Part shown: piece by piece, positions 1 through 4,469 of the stretch
Position numbering within the stretch: the first letter of the stretch is position 1
Layout: the number at the start of each line of letters is the position of its first letter
Origin: Deltaproteobacteria bacterium RBG_13_61_14
GTDB lineage: Bacteria > RBG-13-61-14
Reading direction: 5' to 3'
Assembly (NCBI GenBank): GCA_001797815.1
Contig: MGQK01000113.1
Span: forward strand, 76,692-82,292
Length of the DNA: 5,601 bases
The notes under the pieces: generated by a model
Told to the model about the DNA's origin: nothing
Databases searched by the model: none
The model's input: only the letters and a program-made list of their open reading frames with translations
Position numbers and translations under genes: made by a program

Positions 1-604
1 AAAAGATGGACTCGCCCCGGGCGTCGCGCTCGGTGATCAGGTAACGCGCCTCGCCCCGCAGCATCCCGTCGTAAGCGTGTTCGATCCCTTCCAGCCCTTG
101 CGAGTCCACTCCGGCAAAGCCCAGGACATGGGCGGCCAGCGATCCGCCCGGGTAATAGCGCCGGCTCTCGGGAACCGTCCCGACCCCGGGCAGCTTCAGG
201 AGCCGGACCCGCTCCGCGCTTTCCGGATCGGTCTGGCGGATGACCCAGACAAAGGGGTCAGGGGAAGCCAGGGTTTGCCGGATTTCCCGGCTGCTCATGC
301 CCAGGGCTTTGGCCAGGCGCTGGGCGGTATCCGCGAGGTTGAGGACTTGATCCGGCCGGGAAAAAACGGAATAGCTCTCTTTGCTGACGGCCAGCTCGCG
401 CCGGGCCGAGTCATAAATGACGCCCCGGCGGGGCATGATCCGCTCCAGGTGCCGGTGCTGTTGCTCGGCGCGGCGGGAGAGCTTATCCGCCTCAAGGACC
501 TGGAACTGATAGGCCCGGGCCAAGATGGTGACGGCCAGGCCGTAAAACAGCACCAGGATAATCAGGATCCGTATTTTGACCCATTTTCCAATCTGGGAAT
601 TCAT
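1..604 (-). CDS. ftsI: FtsI-like class B penicillin-binding protein (transpeptidase), N-terminal part
   Basis: This is the first 201 codons of a septal peptidoglycan transpeptidase; the gene continues past the left edge, so the catalytic domain is not visible. The start ATG at 604-602 is the only start codon after an in-frame TAG upstream. A short cytoplasmic tail is followed by one membrane segment (about residues 11-29). A class B PBP dimerisation region follows, with RRGVIYD at 59-65 and the stretch from YYPGG (150) through AAHVLGFAGVD to GLEGIE (170-175), which is typical of FtsI/PBP2 proteins. The family crosslinks septal peptidoglycan with FtsW and the FtsQLB complex. The place directly after ftsL favours FtsI (or a SpoVD-like homologue) over the elongation PBP2. 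The ribosome site is poor: AAGGA lies only three bases before ATG, next to a strong hairpin. Unlike its neighbours, the gene does not overlap the gene before it. Confidence 0.9.
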   Translation of the reverse strand, partial: MNSQIGKWVKIRILIILVLFYGLAVTILARAYQFQVLEADKLSRRAEQQHRHLERIMPRRGVIYDSARRELAVSKESYSVFSRPDQVLNLADTAQRLAKALGMSSREIRQTLASPDPFVWVIRQTDPESAERVRLLKLPGVGTVPESRRYYPGGSLAAHVLGFAGVDSQGLEGIEHAYDGMLRGEARYLITERDARGESIF

Positions 605-612
605 CCATCCTT

Positions 613-638
613 GGGGACAGCATCTGAATGCTGTCCCC
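613..638. repeat. Perfect GGGGACAG hairpin, REP-like
   Basis: GGGGACAGCAT at 613-623 is the exact reverse complement of ATGCTGTCCCC at 628-638, with a 4-base loop. It lies 8 bases upstream of the ftsI start codon on the transcribed strand. A related 5-bp palindrome, GGGAC-AG-GTCCC, sits at 650-661. The GGGACAG core recurs in the inverted repeat near 3300. This resembles the short palindromes mobilised by REP-associated (Y1/RAYT) transposases, but no such transposase is in the window. Confidence 0.75.
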
Positions 639-726
639 TCCTACCGAGAGGGACAGGTCCCGATCCAGTCCCAGCGACGCCCGCCGGCTTGCACCTCTTG
701 CGCTTGCGCTGCCGAATCCGCTTTTA

Positions 727-747
727 CCGCCGCCGCCGCCGCCGCCG
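727..747. repeat. (CCG)7 trinucleotide run
   Basis: Seven uninterrupted CCG triplets on the plus strand (CGG on the transcribed strand) lie in the non-coding gap between ftsL and ftsI. A run like this is prone to slippage and may vary in length between strains. Confidence 0.9.
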
Positions 748-908
748 CTGGGCCCCGGGCTCGCCGCTCGGCTGTCCTCGACCCTGAAGGCTCAGACCGA
801 AGGGAGCTCGCCGCAAGCCGCCCGGCCGCCCTTCCGCTCCGCTTTGCTTCTTCCCGCCCAGGGAAGGTCCGGGGACGCCGCTGGGAATGGATCGGAACTA
901 CCCTCCTC

Positions 909-1250
909 CTATTCGCCCCAAGGGTCCAGGATGCGGATCTGCTCGGGCGAAGGATACTTCAGCCCCAGCCGCTCCCGGGCCAAACGCTCGATGCGCTCCG
1001 GCGATTTCAAACGGGCCACCTCACCCCGCAGCTCCTCGTTCACTTTTTCCATCTGCTGGAGGGTCTCCGCGGTCCGGGATTGCTCATAGCCCACGCGCAC
1101 CGCCTGCAAGCGGCACCAGACATAAAACAAGGTGGCGGCCACCAGCACCACCACCGTAAGCAACACCGGCCCCAGCACCCAACCCTGCCGCACCCGCTGG
1201 CGGGAAAGGGTCCCGGAGCGAATCGCCCGGCCGGCCACCGTGGCGGTCAT
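909..1250 (-). CDS. ftsL: FtsL-like cell division protein
   Basis: This 113-residue protein has the standard FtsL/DivIC layout. A basic N-terminal tail of about 24 residues is followed by one membrane segment (about 25-45, rich in V, L and A). A periplasmic or extracellular coiled coil (about 48-82, rich in Q, E and L) comes next. The closing motif SPERIERLARERLGL (83-97) is the characteristic end of the DivIC/FtsL family. FtsL acts with FtsB and FtsQ to activate septal peptidoglycan synthesis by FtsW and FtsI. The ATG overlaps the rsmH stop as ATGA, and AAGGAG at 1258-1263 lies seven bases upstream. FtsL sequences diverge quickly, so the name rests on architecture and position after rsmH as well as on the end motif. 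Confidence 0.85.
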   Translation of the reverse strand: MTATVAGRAIRSGTLSRQRVRQGWVLGPVLLTVVVLVAATLFYVWCRLQAVRVGYEQSRTAETLQQMEKVNEELRGEVARLKSPERIERLARERLGLKYPSPEQIRILDPWGE

Positions 1251-2221
1251 GGCCGCGCTCCTTTTCCAGGCTCAAGCGCCACTCTCTCCGCCGCCCGCAA
1301 CTTAGCGCTGCGCGCCCGGGGGTTGCGCTCGATTTCCTCGGGCCGCGGCCGGAGCGGACGGCGGGTGAGGATGCGCAGCCGGGGCTGATTCCCGCACCGG
1401 CAGACCGGGAGCTCGGGCGGACAGACACATCCCCGCGCCTCCTCCCGGAAAAAGTCCTTGACCACCCGGTCTTCCAGGGAATGGTAGGTGAGCACGCACA
1501 CCCGGCCGAAAGGCTTCAGCCGGTCCGGAATTTGCCGCAGCCCGGCTTCCAGACTCTCGATTTCCTGGTTGACCAGGAGCCGCAGGGCCAGGAAGGTCTT
1601 GGTGGCAGGATGGATCTCACGCGGCCAGGCCCGGCGGGGGATGACTTCCTCCACCAGCCGGGCCAGCTCGGTGGTGGTCTGGAGCGGGCGCCCCGCTTCC
1701 CGCCGGCGGACCATGGCCCGGGCGATCGGACGGGCCCAGCGCCGTTCACCCGCCTGGCGGAAATTCCGCTCCAGTTCGGCGAGACTTAATTCTTGCAACA
1801 ATTCCTTAGCTCCCCGGGCCTCGGCCGGGTCCATCCGCATATCCAGCGGTCCCTCTTGGCCGAACCCGAATCCCCTCTTTGCACTTTTGAGCTGGTGCAG
1901 AGAGGTCCCTAGGTCAAGCAAAACCGAGTCAATCCTGGCAACCGACAGCCCGTCCAGGACTTTTCCCAGCCGGGCGAAATTATCTTGAATCAGAACCAGC
2001 CGGTCGCGGTAAGGGGCAAGCCGCTTCTCGGCTTCGGCATAAGCCTCGGGGTCGCGGTCCATCCCGATGACTCGGCCGCCGGGCCCCACCCGCTCGCAGA
2101 GCGCCCGGGCATGGCCGCCCCCGCCCACGGTGCCGTCCACCACCACCTGGCCGGGCTGCACCGCCAGGAGTTCAAGCACTTCTGGCAATAAGACCGGCTC
2201 ATGAAACGTGGCGGCCTCCAT
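1247..2221 (-). CDS. rsmH: 16S rRNA (cytosine(1402)-N(4))-methyltransferase RsmH (MraW)
   Basis: RsmH uses S-adenosylmethionine to methylate N4 of C1402 in the decoding centre of 16S rRNA. The 324-residue length is normal. HEPVLLPEVLELL (7-19) is the typical N-terminus. VDGTVGGGGHARAL (28-41) is the SAM-binding loop, and IGMDRDPEA follows at 52-60. LLDLGTS (101-107) leads to RGFGF and PLDMRMDP (125-132). TYHSLEDRVVK (245-255) and NPRARSAKLRAAERV (300-314) are family signatures. The two CxC pairs at 265/267 and 274/276 match the cysteine cluster found in many members. The consensus LDLGVSS reads LDLGTSL here, a mild change. The start overlaps the end of the STAS gene by 23 bases and GGAG directly abuts the ATG, so translation is probably coupled to the gene upstream. 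Confidence 0.97.
   Translation of the reverse strand: MEAATFHEPVLLPEVLELLAVQPGQVVVDGTVGGGGHARALCERVGPGGRVIGMDRDPEAYAEAEKRLAPYRDRLVLIQDNFARLGKVLDGLSVARIDSVLLDLGTSLHQLKSAKRGFGFGQEGPLDMRMDPAEARGAKELLQELSLAELERNFRQAGERRWARPIARAMVRRREAGRPLQTTTELARLVEEVIPRRAWPREIHPATKTFLALRLLVNQEIESLEAGLRQIPDRLKPFGRVCVLTYHSLEDRVVKDFFREEARGCVCPPELPVCRCGNQPRLRILTRRPLRPRPEEIERNPRARSAKLRAAERVALEPGKGARP
1258..1263 (-). promoter_or_regulatory. Ribosome binding site of ftsL
   Basis: AAGGAG on the minus strand lies inside the end of rsmH, seven bases before the ftsL ATG. It supports the start chosen for ftsL. Confidence 0.75.
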
Positions 2222-2600
2222 CTCCGGTCGGGCCGGATTTCAAACCCGGCCCCCTCTCCGGCCAAGGGCTGGCAAGAGCCTCTCCCACACTGGCGTAGCG
2301 CTCGACCAAATGATCCACGCCAAAGTCGTGCAGCCGGCCGCCGACCCGGCAAAGCCCGGTGGCCAGTTTGAGGTTGCCGCCCCTCCGGCGCAGCCAGGTC
2401 CAGCTCTCCAGGAGAAAGCCCATGCCCCGCTCGGAAATCCAGACCAGGTGGTCCAGGTCCAGCACCACGCAAAGCCGGCCCTCTTCCGCCATCTCGGCCA
2501 GGCAGTTGCGGAACTCGACCATGGCGGTGGGAGAAAAATCCCCCTCCATCTCGATCACACTCACCGGGCCGGGCTTCACGCGCATGGCGGTGGCGCTCAT
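2199..2600 (-). CDS. STAS-domain protein (anti-sigma factor antagonist-like) in the mra operon
   Basis: This 133-residue protein is largely one STAS domain (about residues 10-110), followed by a Pro/Gly-rich tail. VVLDLDHLVWI (45-55) is the central strand. ISERGMGFLLESW (55-67) is the strand-turn-helix that reads roughly I-D-S-S-G-L-G in SpoIIAA. RRRGGNLKLA (71-80) and the FGVDHLVERYASVGEAL end (93-109) also match. STAS proteins of the SpoIIAA/RsbV type bind anti-sigma kinases and are switched by phosphorylation of the serine before that Gly. Here the position is Arg58 and the preceding Asp-Ser is Ser-Glu, so the usual phosphoswitch appears lost. The start overlaps the mraZ stop as ATGA, with GGAG at 2607-2610 six bases upstream. 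No kinase, phosphatase or sigma factor is in the window. The target is unknown; co-expression suggests a link to wall synthesis or division. Confidence 0.85.
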   Translation of the reverse strand: MSATAMRVKPGPVSVIEMEGDFSPTAMVEFRNCLAEMAEEGRLCVVLDLDHLVWISERGMGFLLESWTWLRRRGGNLKLATGLCRVGGRLHDFGVDHLVERYASVGEALASPWPERGPGLKSGPTGDGGRHVS

Positions 2601-3088
2601 TTTTGGCTCCGGTGCAGCTCCGCGAGATAGCCGCGGTTGGCCGCAAAACTCTCTTCCCATTGCCGGTAAGCCTCTTCCCAGCGCGGCTTGGGCCAGATCT
2701 CGAAATGCGTCTGCGCGCCCATCAGCACCGCCTCCAGGTTGCCGTCCAGACCCAGCGCCGTCCGCCAGCGCGGGGGCACCAGGATCCGGCCCTGGCGGTC
2801 CACGTCGGCCTCGAGCTGGTTGGCGCGCAGATAATGGAGATAGCTGAAAACGCGGTCGTCATCCTGATCGAGCAGGCGGTGTTGCTCTTCCCGCACCTGC
2901 CAGGCATCTTCCGGAAAGACGTCCAGCCGGTTCGGGAAACGCACCATGATCACCCGGTTGCACTGGCGATCATCCAACACTTCCCGAAACCGGGAGGGAA
3001 GAATGATCCGGCCTTGCCGCGTGATGGTGTGCTCGTAGGTGCCGCGGAAGACACGAGTCGGAGAGAGCATGGCGATTTCGCTATCCAT
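2597..3088 (-). CDS. mraZ: Transcriptional regulator MraZ
   Basis: MraZ is a DNA-binding protein of the SpoVT/AbrB fold that forms rings and controls the division and cell-wall operon it heads. From the chosen start the protein is 163 residues, slightly longer than usual, with two swapped-hairpin repeats. The first is FRGTYEHTITRQGRIILPSRFREVL (from about residue 14) and the second is LEADVDRQGRILVPPRWRTAL (from about 92). The second keeps the D-x-x-G-R core; the first has Thr in place of Asp. The longest frame begins at a GTG at 3118-3116, but that codon lies at or upstream of the predicted transcription start and inside the operator repeats, so I reject it. ATG 3088 gives a leader of about 27 bases with GGAG 14 bases upstream. 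ATG 3070, six residues before FRG, is equally possible, though neither has an ideal ribosome site. The gene overlaps the STAS gene by 4 bases. Confidence 0.93.
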   Translation of the reverse strand: MDSEIAMLSPTRVFRGTYEHTITRQGRIILPSRFREVLDDRQCNRVIMVRFPNRLDVFPEDAWQVREEQHRLLDQDDDRVFSYLHYLRANQLEADVDRQGRILVPPRWRTALGLDGNLEAVLMGAQTHFEIWPKPRWEEAYRQWEESFAANRGYLAELHRSQK

Positions 3089-3117
3089 TTTTAGCCATTT
3101 GGCTCCAATTTGCTCCA
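3083..3117 (-). promoter_or_regulatory. Candidate MraZ operator: four pentamers at 10-bp spacing
   Basis: On the minus strand TGGAG (3117-3113), TGGAG (3107-3103), TGGCT (3097-3093) and TGGAT (3087-3083) start exactly 10 bp apart. A fifth TGGAG at 3138-3134, inside the promoter spacer, is 21 bp further upstream. In E. coli, MraZ binds three TGGGN direct repeats separated by five bases in the leader of its own operon. The spacing and position match; the repeat core differs at the fourth base. Binding here would cover the transcription start and repress the operon. The last box overlaps the chosen mraZ start codon. Confidence 0.65.
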
Positions 3118-3121
3118 CTTT

Positions 3122-3150
3122 AATTTAAAGAAACTCCACAACAATGTCAA
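3122..3150 (-). promoter_or_regulatory. Sigma70-type promoter of the mraZ operon
   Basis: TTGACA (3150-3145) is a perfect -35 box. It is separated by 17 bp from TAAATT (3127-3122), which matches 4 of 6 bases of the -10 consensus. The predicted transcription start is near 3115. AT-rich sequence with A-tracts lies upstream at about 3151-3180 and could act as an UP element. A weaker second candidate, TTGCCT-N17-TACAAC, lies upstream on the same strand. Confidence 0.7.
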
Positions 3151-3298
3151 GCATTTTCTCAATCTATAGAAATTTTTTAGAAATCCATAGGTTGTATTTT
3201 CAATATTTGGTATAGGCAAGCAATTGACACACTATATGTTGTGGATAGAGGCGGGTGAATCACAGGATATAAATTGGCAAAATTATTGAACAAATACT

Positions 3299-3360
3299 AG
3301 GGACAGCCCCCGGTATTCTTATTTTTTCCTTTGCAACACTGGCGGCTGTCCCTGGTATTC
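3299..3360. repeat. GGGACAG inverted repeat with internal direct repeats
   Basis: AGGGACAGCC (3299-3308) and GGCTGTCCCT (3344-3353) are perfect 10-base inverted repeats separated by 35 bases. Each is followed by GGTATTC, at 3312-3318 and 3354-3360, giving a nested direct repeat. The GGGACAG core is shared with the hairpin at 613-638, about 2.7 kb away. It looks like a REP-type palindromic element or its remnant. No transposase frame lies inside. Confidence 0.7.
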
Positions 3361-3383
3361 CAAAGTTTCTTTCCCGATCCCAC

Positions 3384-3412
3384 TTGCCTGGTCCCATCCT
3401 CTCTGTTATAGT
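3384..3412 (+). promoter_or_regulatory. Promoter of the lipoprotein gene, predicted leaderless
   Basis: TTGCCT (3384-3389) and TATAGT (3407-3412) are separated by 17 bp. Each hexamer is close to consensus. Seven bases downstream of the -10 box is the A of the start codon at 3419, and no Shine-Dalgarno sequence precedes that codon. Both points suggest a leaderless mRNA. Confidence 0.55.
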
Positions 3413-3418
3413 GGCTTC

Positions 3419-3889
3419 ATGAAAACCAAGCTTTCGGCCCTCCTGGCCGTCTCCTTTCTCCTGGCCCTTCCGGCCTGCGGCATGCGCCAGAACCCGACGC
3501 TGGCCGACTACCCGGACCACCCCGAGCTCTGGCAGGCCGCCATCCGCTTCTACGACTTCCTAGAGCTCAAGCAGCTCGACGGCTACTACGACCAGCCCGG
3601 CCTCCGCGGCTTCTTCCCCAATCGTGAGACATATTACGATTTCCTCGACACCGTGCTCCCGCCCATGCGCGAGCGCCGCTTCGAAAGGAACCGCGTCCTC
3701 GATTACCGCATCCGGGACATCCAACCGGAAGGCGAGCAGGCCCAAATCCGCGTCACCTTCCTCTCCGACGATGTCCTGCCCTTCGGCAAGGTGGTGACCG
3801 TCGAGCACCAGTGGGTCCTGGGCGCCGAGGGCTGGTACCCGGGCAAGGTCCAGGCCCCCAAGGCCCACTTCTGGGATAAAATCCGCTGA
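3419..3889 (+). CDS. Predicted lipoprotein of unknown function
   Basis: This is a 156-residue secreted lipoprotein and the only plus-strand gene. It has a short basic N-terminus (MKTK), a hydrophobic core (residues 6-17) and the lipobox LPAC, so cleavage and lipidation are expected at Cys20. Gly follows the cysteine, with no Asp at +2, which in a diderm would suit outer-membrane sorting. The mature part starts with helix-like, aromatic-rich sequence (PELWQAAIRFYDFLELKQ, from about 35). It continues with alternating strand-like segments (RVLDYRIRDI, AQIRVTFLSD, VTVEHQWVLGAEGWYPGK). This order of helices then a curved sheet resembles NTF2/SnoaL-like folds, but I do not recognise the family and the fold is only inferred. 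The gene is alone, divergent from mraZ and convergent with the next gene. No catalytic motif is evident. Confidence 0.85.
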   Translation: MKTKLSALLAVSFLLALPACGMRQNPTLADYPDHPELWQAAIRFYDFLELKQLDGYYDQPGLRGFFPNRETYYDFLDTVLPPMRERRFERNRVLDYRIRDIQPEGEQAQIRVTFLSDDVLPFGKVVTVEHQWVLGAEGWYPGKVQAPKAHFWDKIR

Positions 3890-3964
3890 CCGAACGTCTT
3901 ACCTATTTTTTACTGCGGCCGATTAACCGAACCGGCTTGAGAAGGAAAAACTGAAGTAGCGGCT

Positions 3965-4016
3965 CCCCTTGCCGGCCTGGACAAAAGTCTGGCCCGCGCC
4001 GAGACCGGCAAAGGGG
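3965..4016. terminator. Hairpin between convergent genes, possible bidirectional terminator
   Basis: CCCCTTGCCGG (3965-3975) pairs with CCGGCAAAGGGG (4005-4016), giving an 11-bp stem with one bulged base. An alternative inner hairpin, GGCCTGGAC-AAAA-GTCTGGCC, lies at 3974-3994. It sits between the stop codons of two facing genes, where a shared terminator is expected. No U-tract follows directly on either strand, so intrinsic termination is uncertain. Confidence 0.4.
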
Positions 4017-4023
4017 AAAGCTT

Positions 4024-4044
4024 AAGATCAGACAAACGGATCTT
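4024..4044 (-). terminator. Weak hairpin at the 3' end of the EF-Tu-like gene
   Basis: AAGATC and GATCTT form a 6-bp stem with a 9-base loop that begins at the stop codon of the gene at 4044-4298. The following sequence, AAGCTTT, is only a poor U-tract. Confidence 0.25.
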
Positions 4045-4298
4045 CAGGGCAAGACTTTATACACCGTGTCGTGCTCGCGGACGCGGTCCTGGACCTTGAT
4101 GCCCACGTCATCGCCGGCCTTGGCCTCGGTCAGGACCTGCTTCTCGATCTGGATCGAGTCCACCGTCTGCTCGAAGTTGGTGTGGGCGCCCTCGATGGAG
4201 ATGCGGTCGCCCACCTTGAGCGTGTCGCTGAGCTTGATCGCGGCCACGCTCACCTTGCCGAAGAAATGAACCACCTTGCCGACTTCTTGCTTTTGCAT
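4044..4298 (-). CDS. Small stand-alone EF-Tu domain-II-like beta-barrel protein
   Basis: The 84-residue product has only the fold of domain II of translational GTPases: no G-domain motifs are present. VGKVVHFFGKVSVAAIKLSDTLKVGDRISIEG (6-37) has the first strands and the L-K-V-G-D turn seen in EF-Tu and IF2. FEQTVDSIQIEKQ (42-54) and AKAGDDVGIKVQDRVREHDTVYKV (59-82) complete the barrel. In elongation factors this domain contacts aminoacyl-tRNA or the ribosome. Similar short proteins are often annotated as translation elongation factor-like; their function is not known to me. The start is firm: AAGGAG (4307-4312) sits eight bases before ATG. The gene lies downstream of trpB on the same strand, but a long inverted repeat fills the space between them, so co-expression is doubtful. 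Confidence 0.85.
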   Translation of the reverse strand: MQKQEVGKVVHFFGKVSVAAIKLSDTLKVGDRISIEGAHTNFEQTVDSIQIEKQVLTEAKAGDDVGIKVQDRVREHDTVYKVLP

Positions 4299-4306
4299 GA
4301 CATTTC

Positions 4307-4312
4307 TCCTTT
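4307..4312 (-). promoter_or_regulatory. Ribosome binding site of the EF-Tu-like gene
   Basis: AAGGAG on the minus strand precedes the ATG by eight bases. It sits only eight bases beyond the foot of the long inverted repeat, so folding of that repeat could affect access to it. Confidence 0.85.
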
Positions 4313-4320
4313 CTGAAGCA

Positions 4321-4464
4321 GGCCTTAGGCGTTGGACATTAGGCTTTAGACCTTAGGCGTTAGGCGTTAGTCAGCCGGAAAAATTATTCAATAATGTAAC
4401 ACAAAATCTACGGTCCAAATTCTAATGCCTAAAGTCTAAAGCCTGACGCCCAATGCCTAAAGCC
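4321..4464. repeat. 43-bp inverted repeat built from 7-base units
   Basis: Positions 4321-4363 and the reverse complement of 4422-4464 agree at 36 of 43 bases without gaps, and all seven differences are transitions. The loop is 58 bases, AT-rich, with its own palindrome ATTATT-C-AATAAT at 4383-4395. Both arms are made of heptamers. The left arm (extended to 4373) holds seven consecutive units of the TTAGGCN type from 4325; the right arm holds six of the complementary CTAANGC type from 4422 to 4463. The structure fills the gap between the trpB stop and the next ribosome site. It may act as a terminator, RNA-processing site or mobile repeat. Confidence 0.85.
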
Positions 4465-4469
4465 TTCTT

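Larger units (their letters stand above)
605..908. other. Non-coding gap between ftsL and ftsI, rich in repeats
   Basis: These 304 bases break an otherwise overlapping operon. I see no convincing gene on either strand; the long plus-strand reading frames here are antisense or low-complexity. The stretch contains a (CCG)7 run, a perfect 11-bp hairpin, a short GGGAC/GTCCC palindrome, and GC-rich sequence with a skewed, repetitive look. A short minus-strand frame after the (CGG) run encodes a basic segment (RIRQRKRKRCK) and stops next to the ftsI start, but it has no start codon or recognisable domain. My reading is an inserted or expanded repeat element. Confidence 0.6.
3119..3418. other. Divergent control region between mraZ and the lipoprotein gene
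   Basis: This 300-base stretch has no credible gene. The mraZ side (about 3120-3300) is strikingly AT-rich compared with the GC-rich genes on both sides and holds the mraZ promoter. The other side holds a GGGACAG inverted repeat and a compact promoter next to the lipoprotein ATG. A plus-strand TTGACA at 3224-3229 has no well-spaced -10 box. Confidence 0.7.

Noticed and set aside
605-720. Short basic minus-strand frame (RIRQRKRKRCK) as the tail of a transposase gene
   Set aside because: It follows a TAA after the CGG run, has no start codon and no recognisable transposase motif; too short to support a call.
77-1388. Long plus-strand reading frames opposite ftsI, ftsL and rsmH
   Set aside because: They are antisense to clearly homologous genes, show Pro/Arg/Gly-rich low-complexity translations, and have no recognisable domains.
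3089-3118. GTG at 3118 as the mraZ start
   Set aside because: It falls at or before the predicted transcription start and inside the 10-bp operator repeats; the ten extra residues are not like any MraZ N-terminus.
3224-3252. Plus-strand TTGACA at 3224 as a second promoter for the lipoprotein gene
   Set aside because: No -10-like hexamer lies at 16-18 bp spacing; the nearest, GATAGA, is only about 14 bp away.
4321-4464. CRISPR array or riboswitch (trp leader) near trpB
   Set aside because: The units are 7 bases without spacers and form one inverted pair. The structure lies downstream of trpB, not upstream, and encodes no Trp-rich leader peptide.
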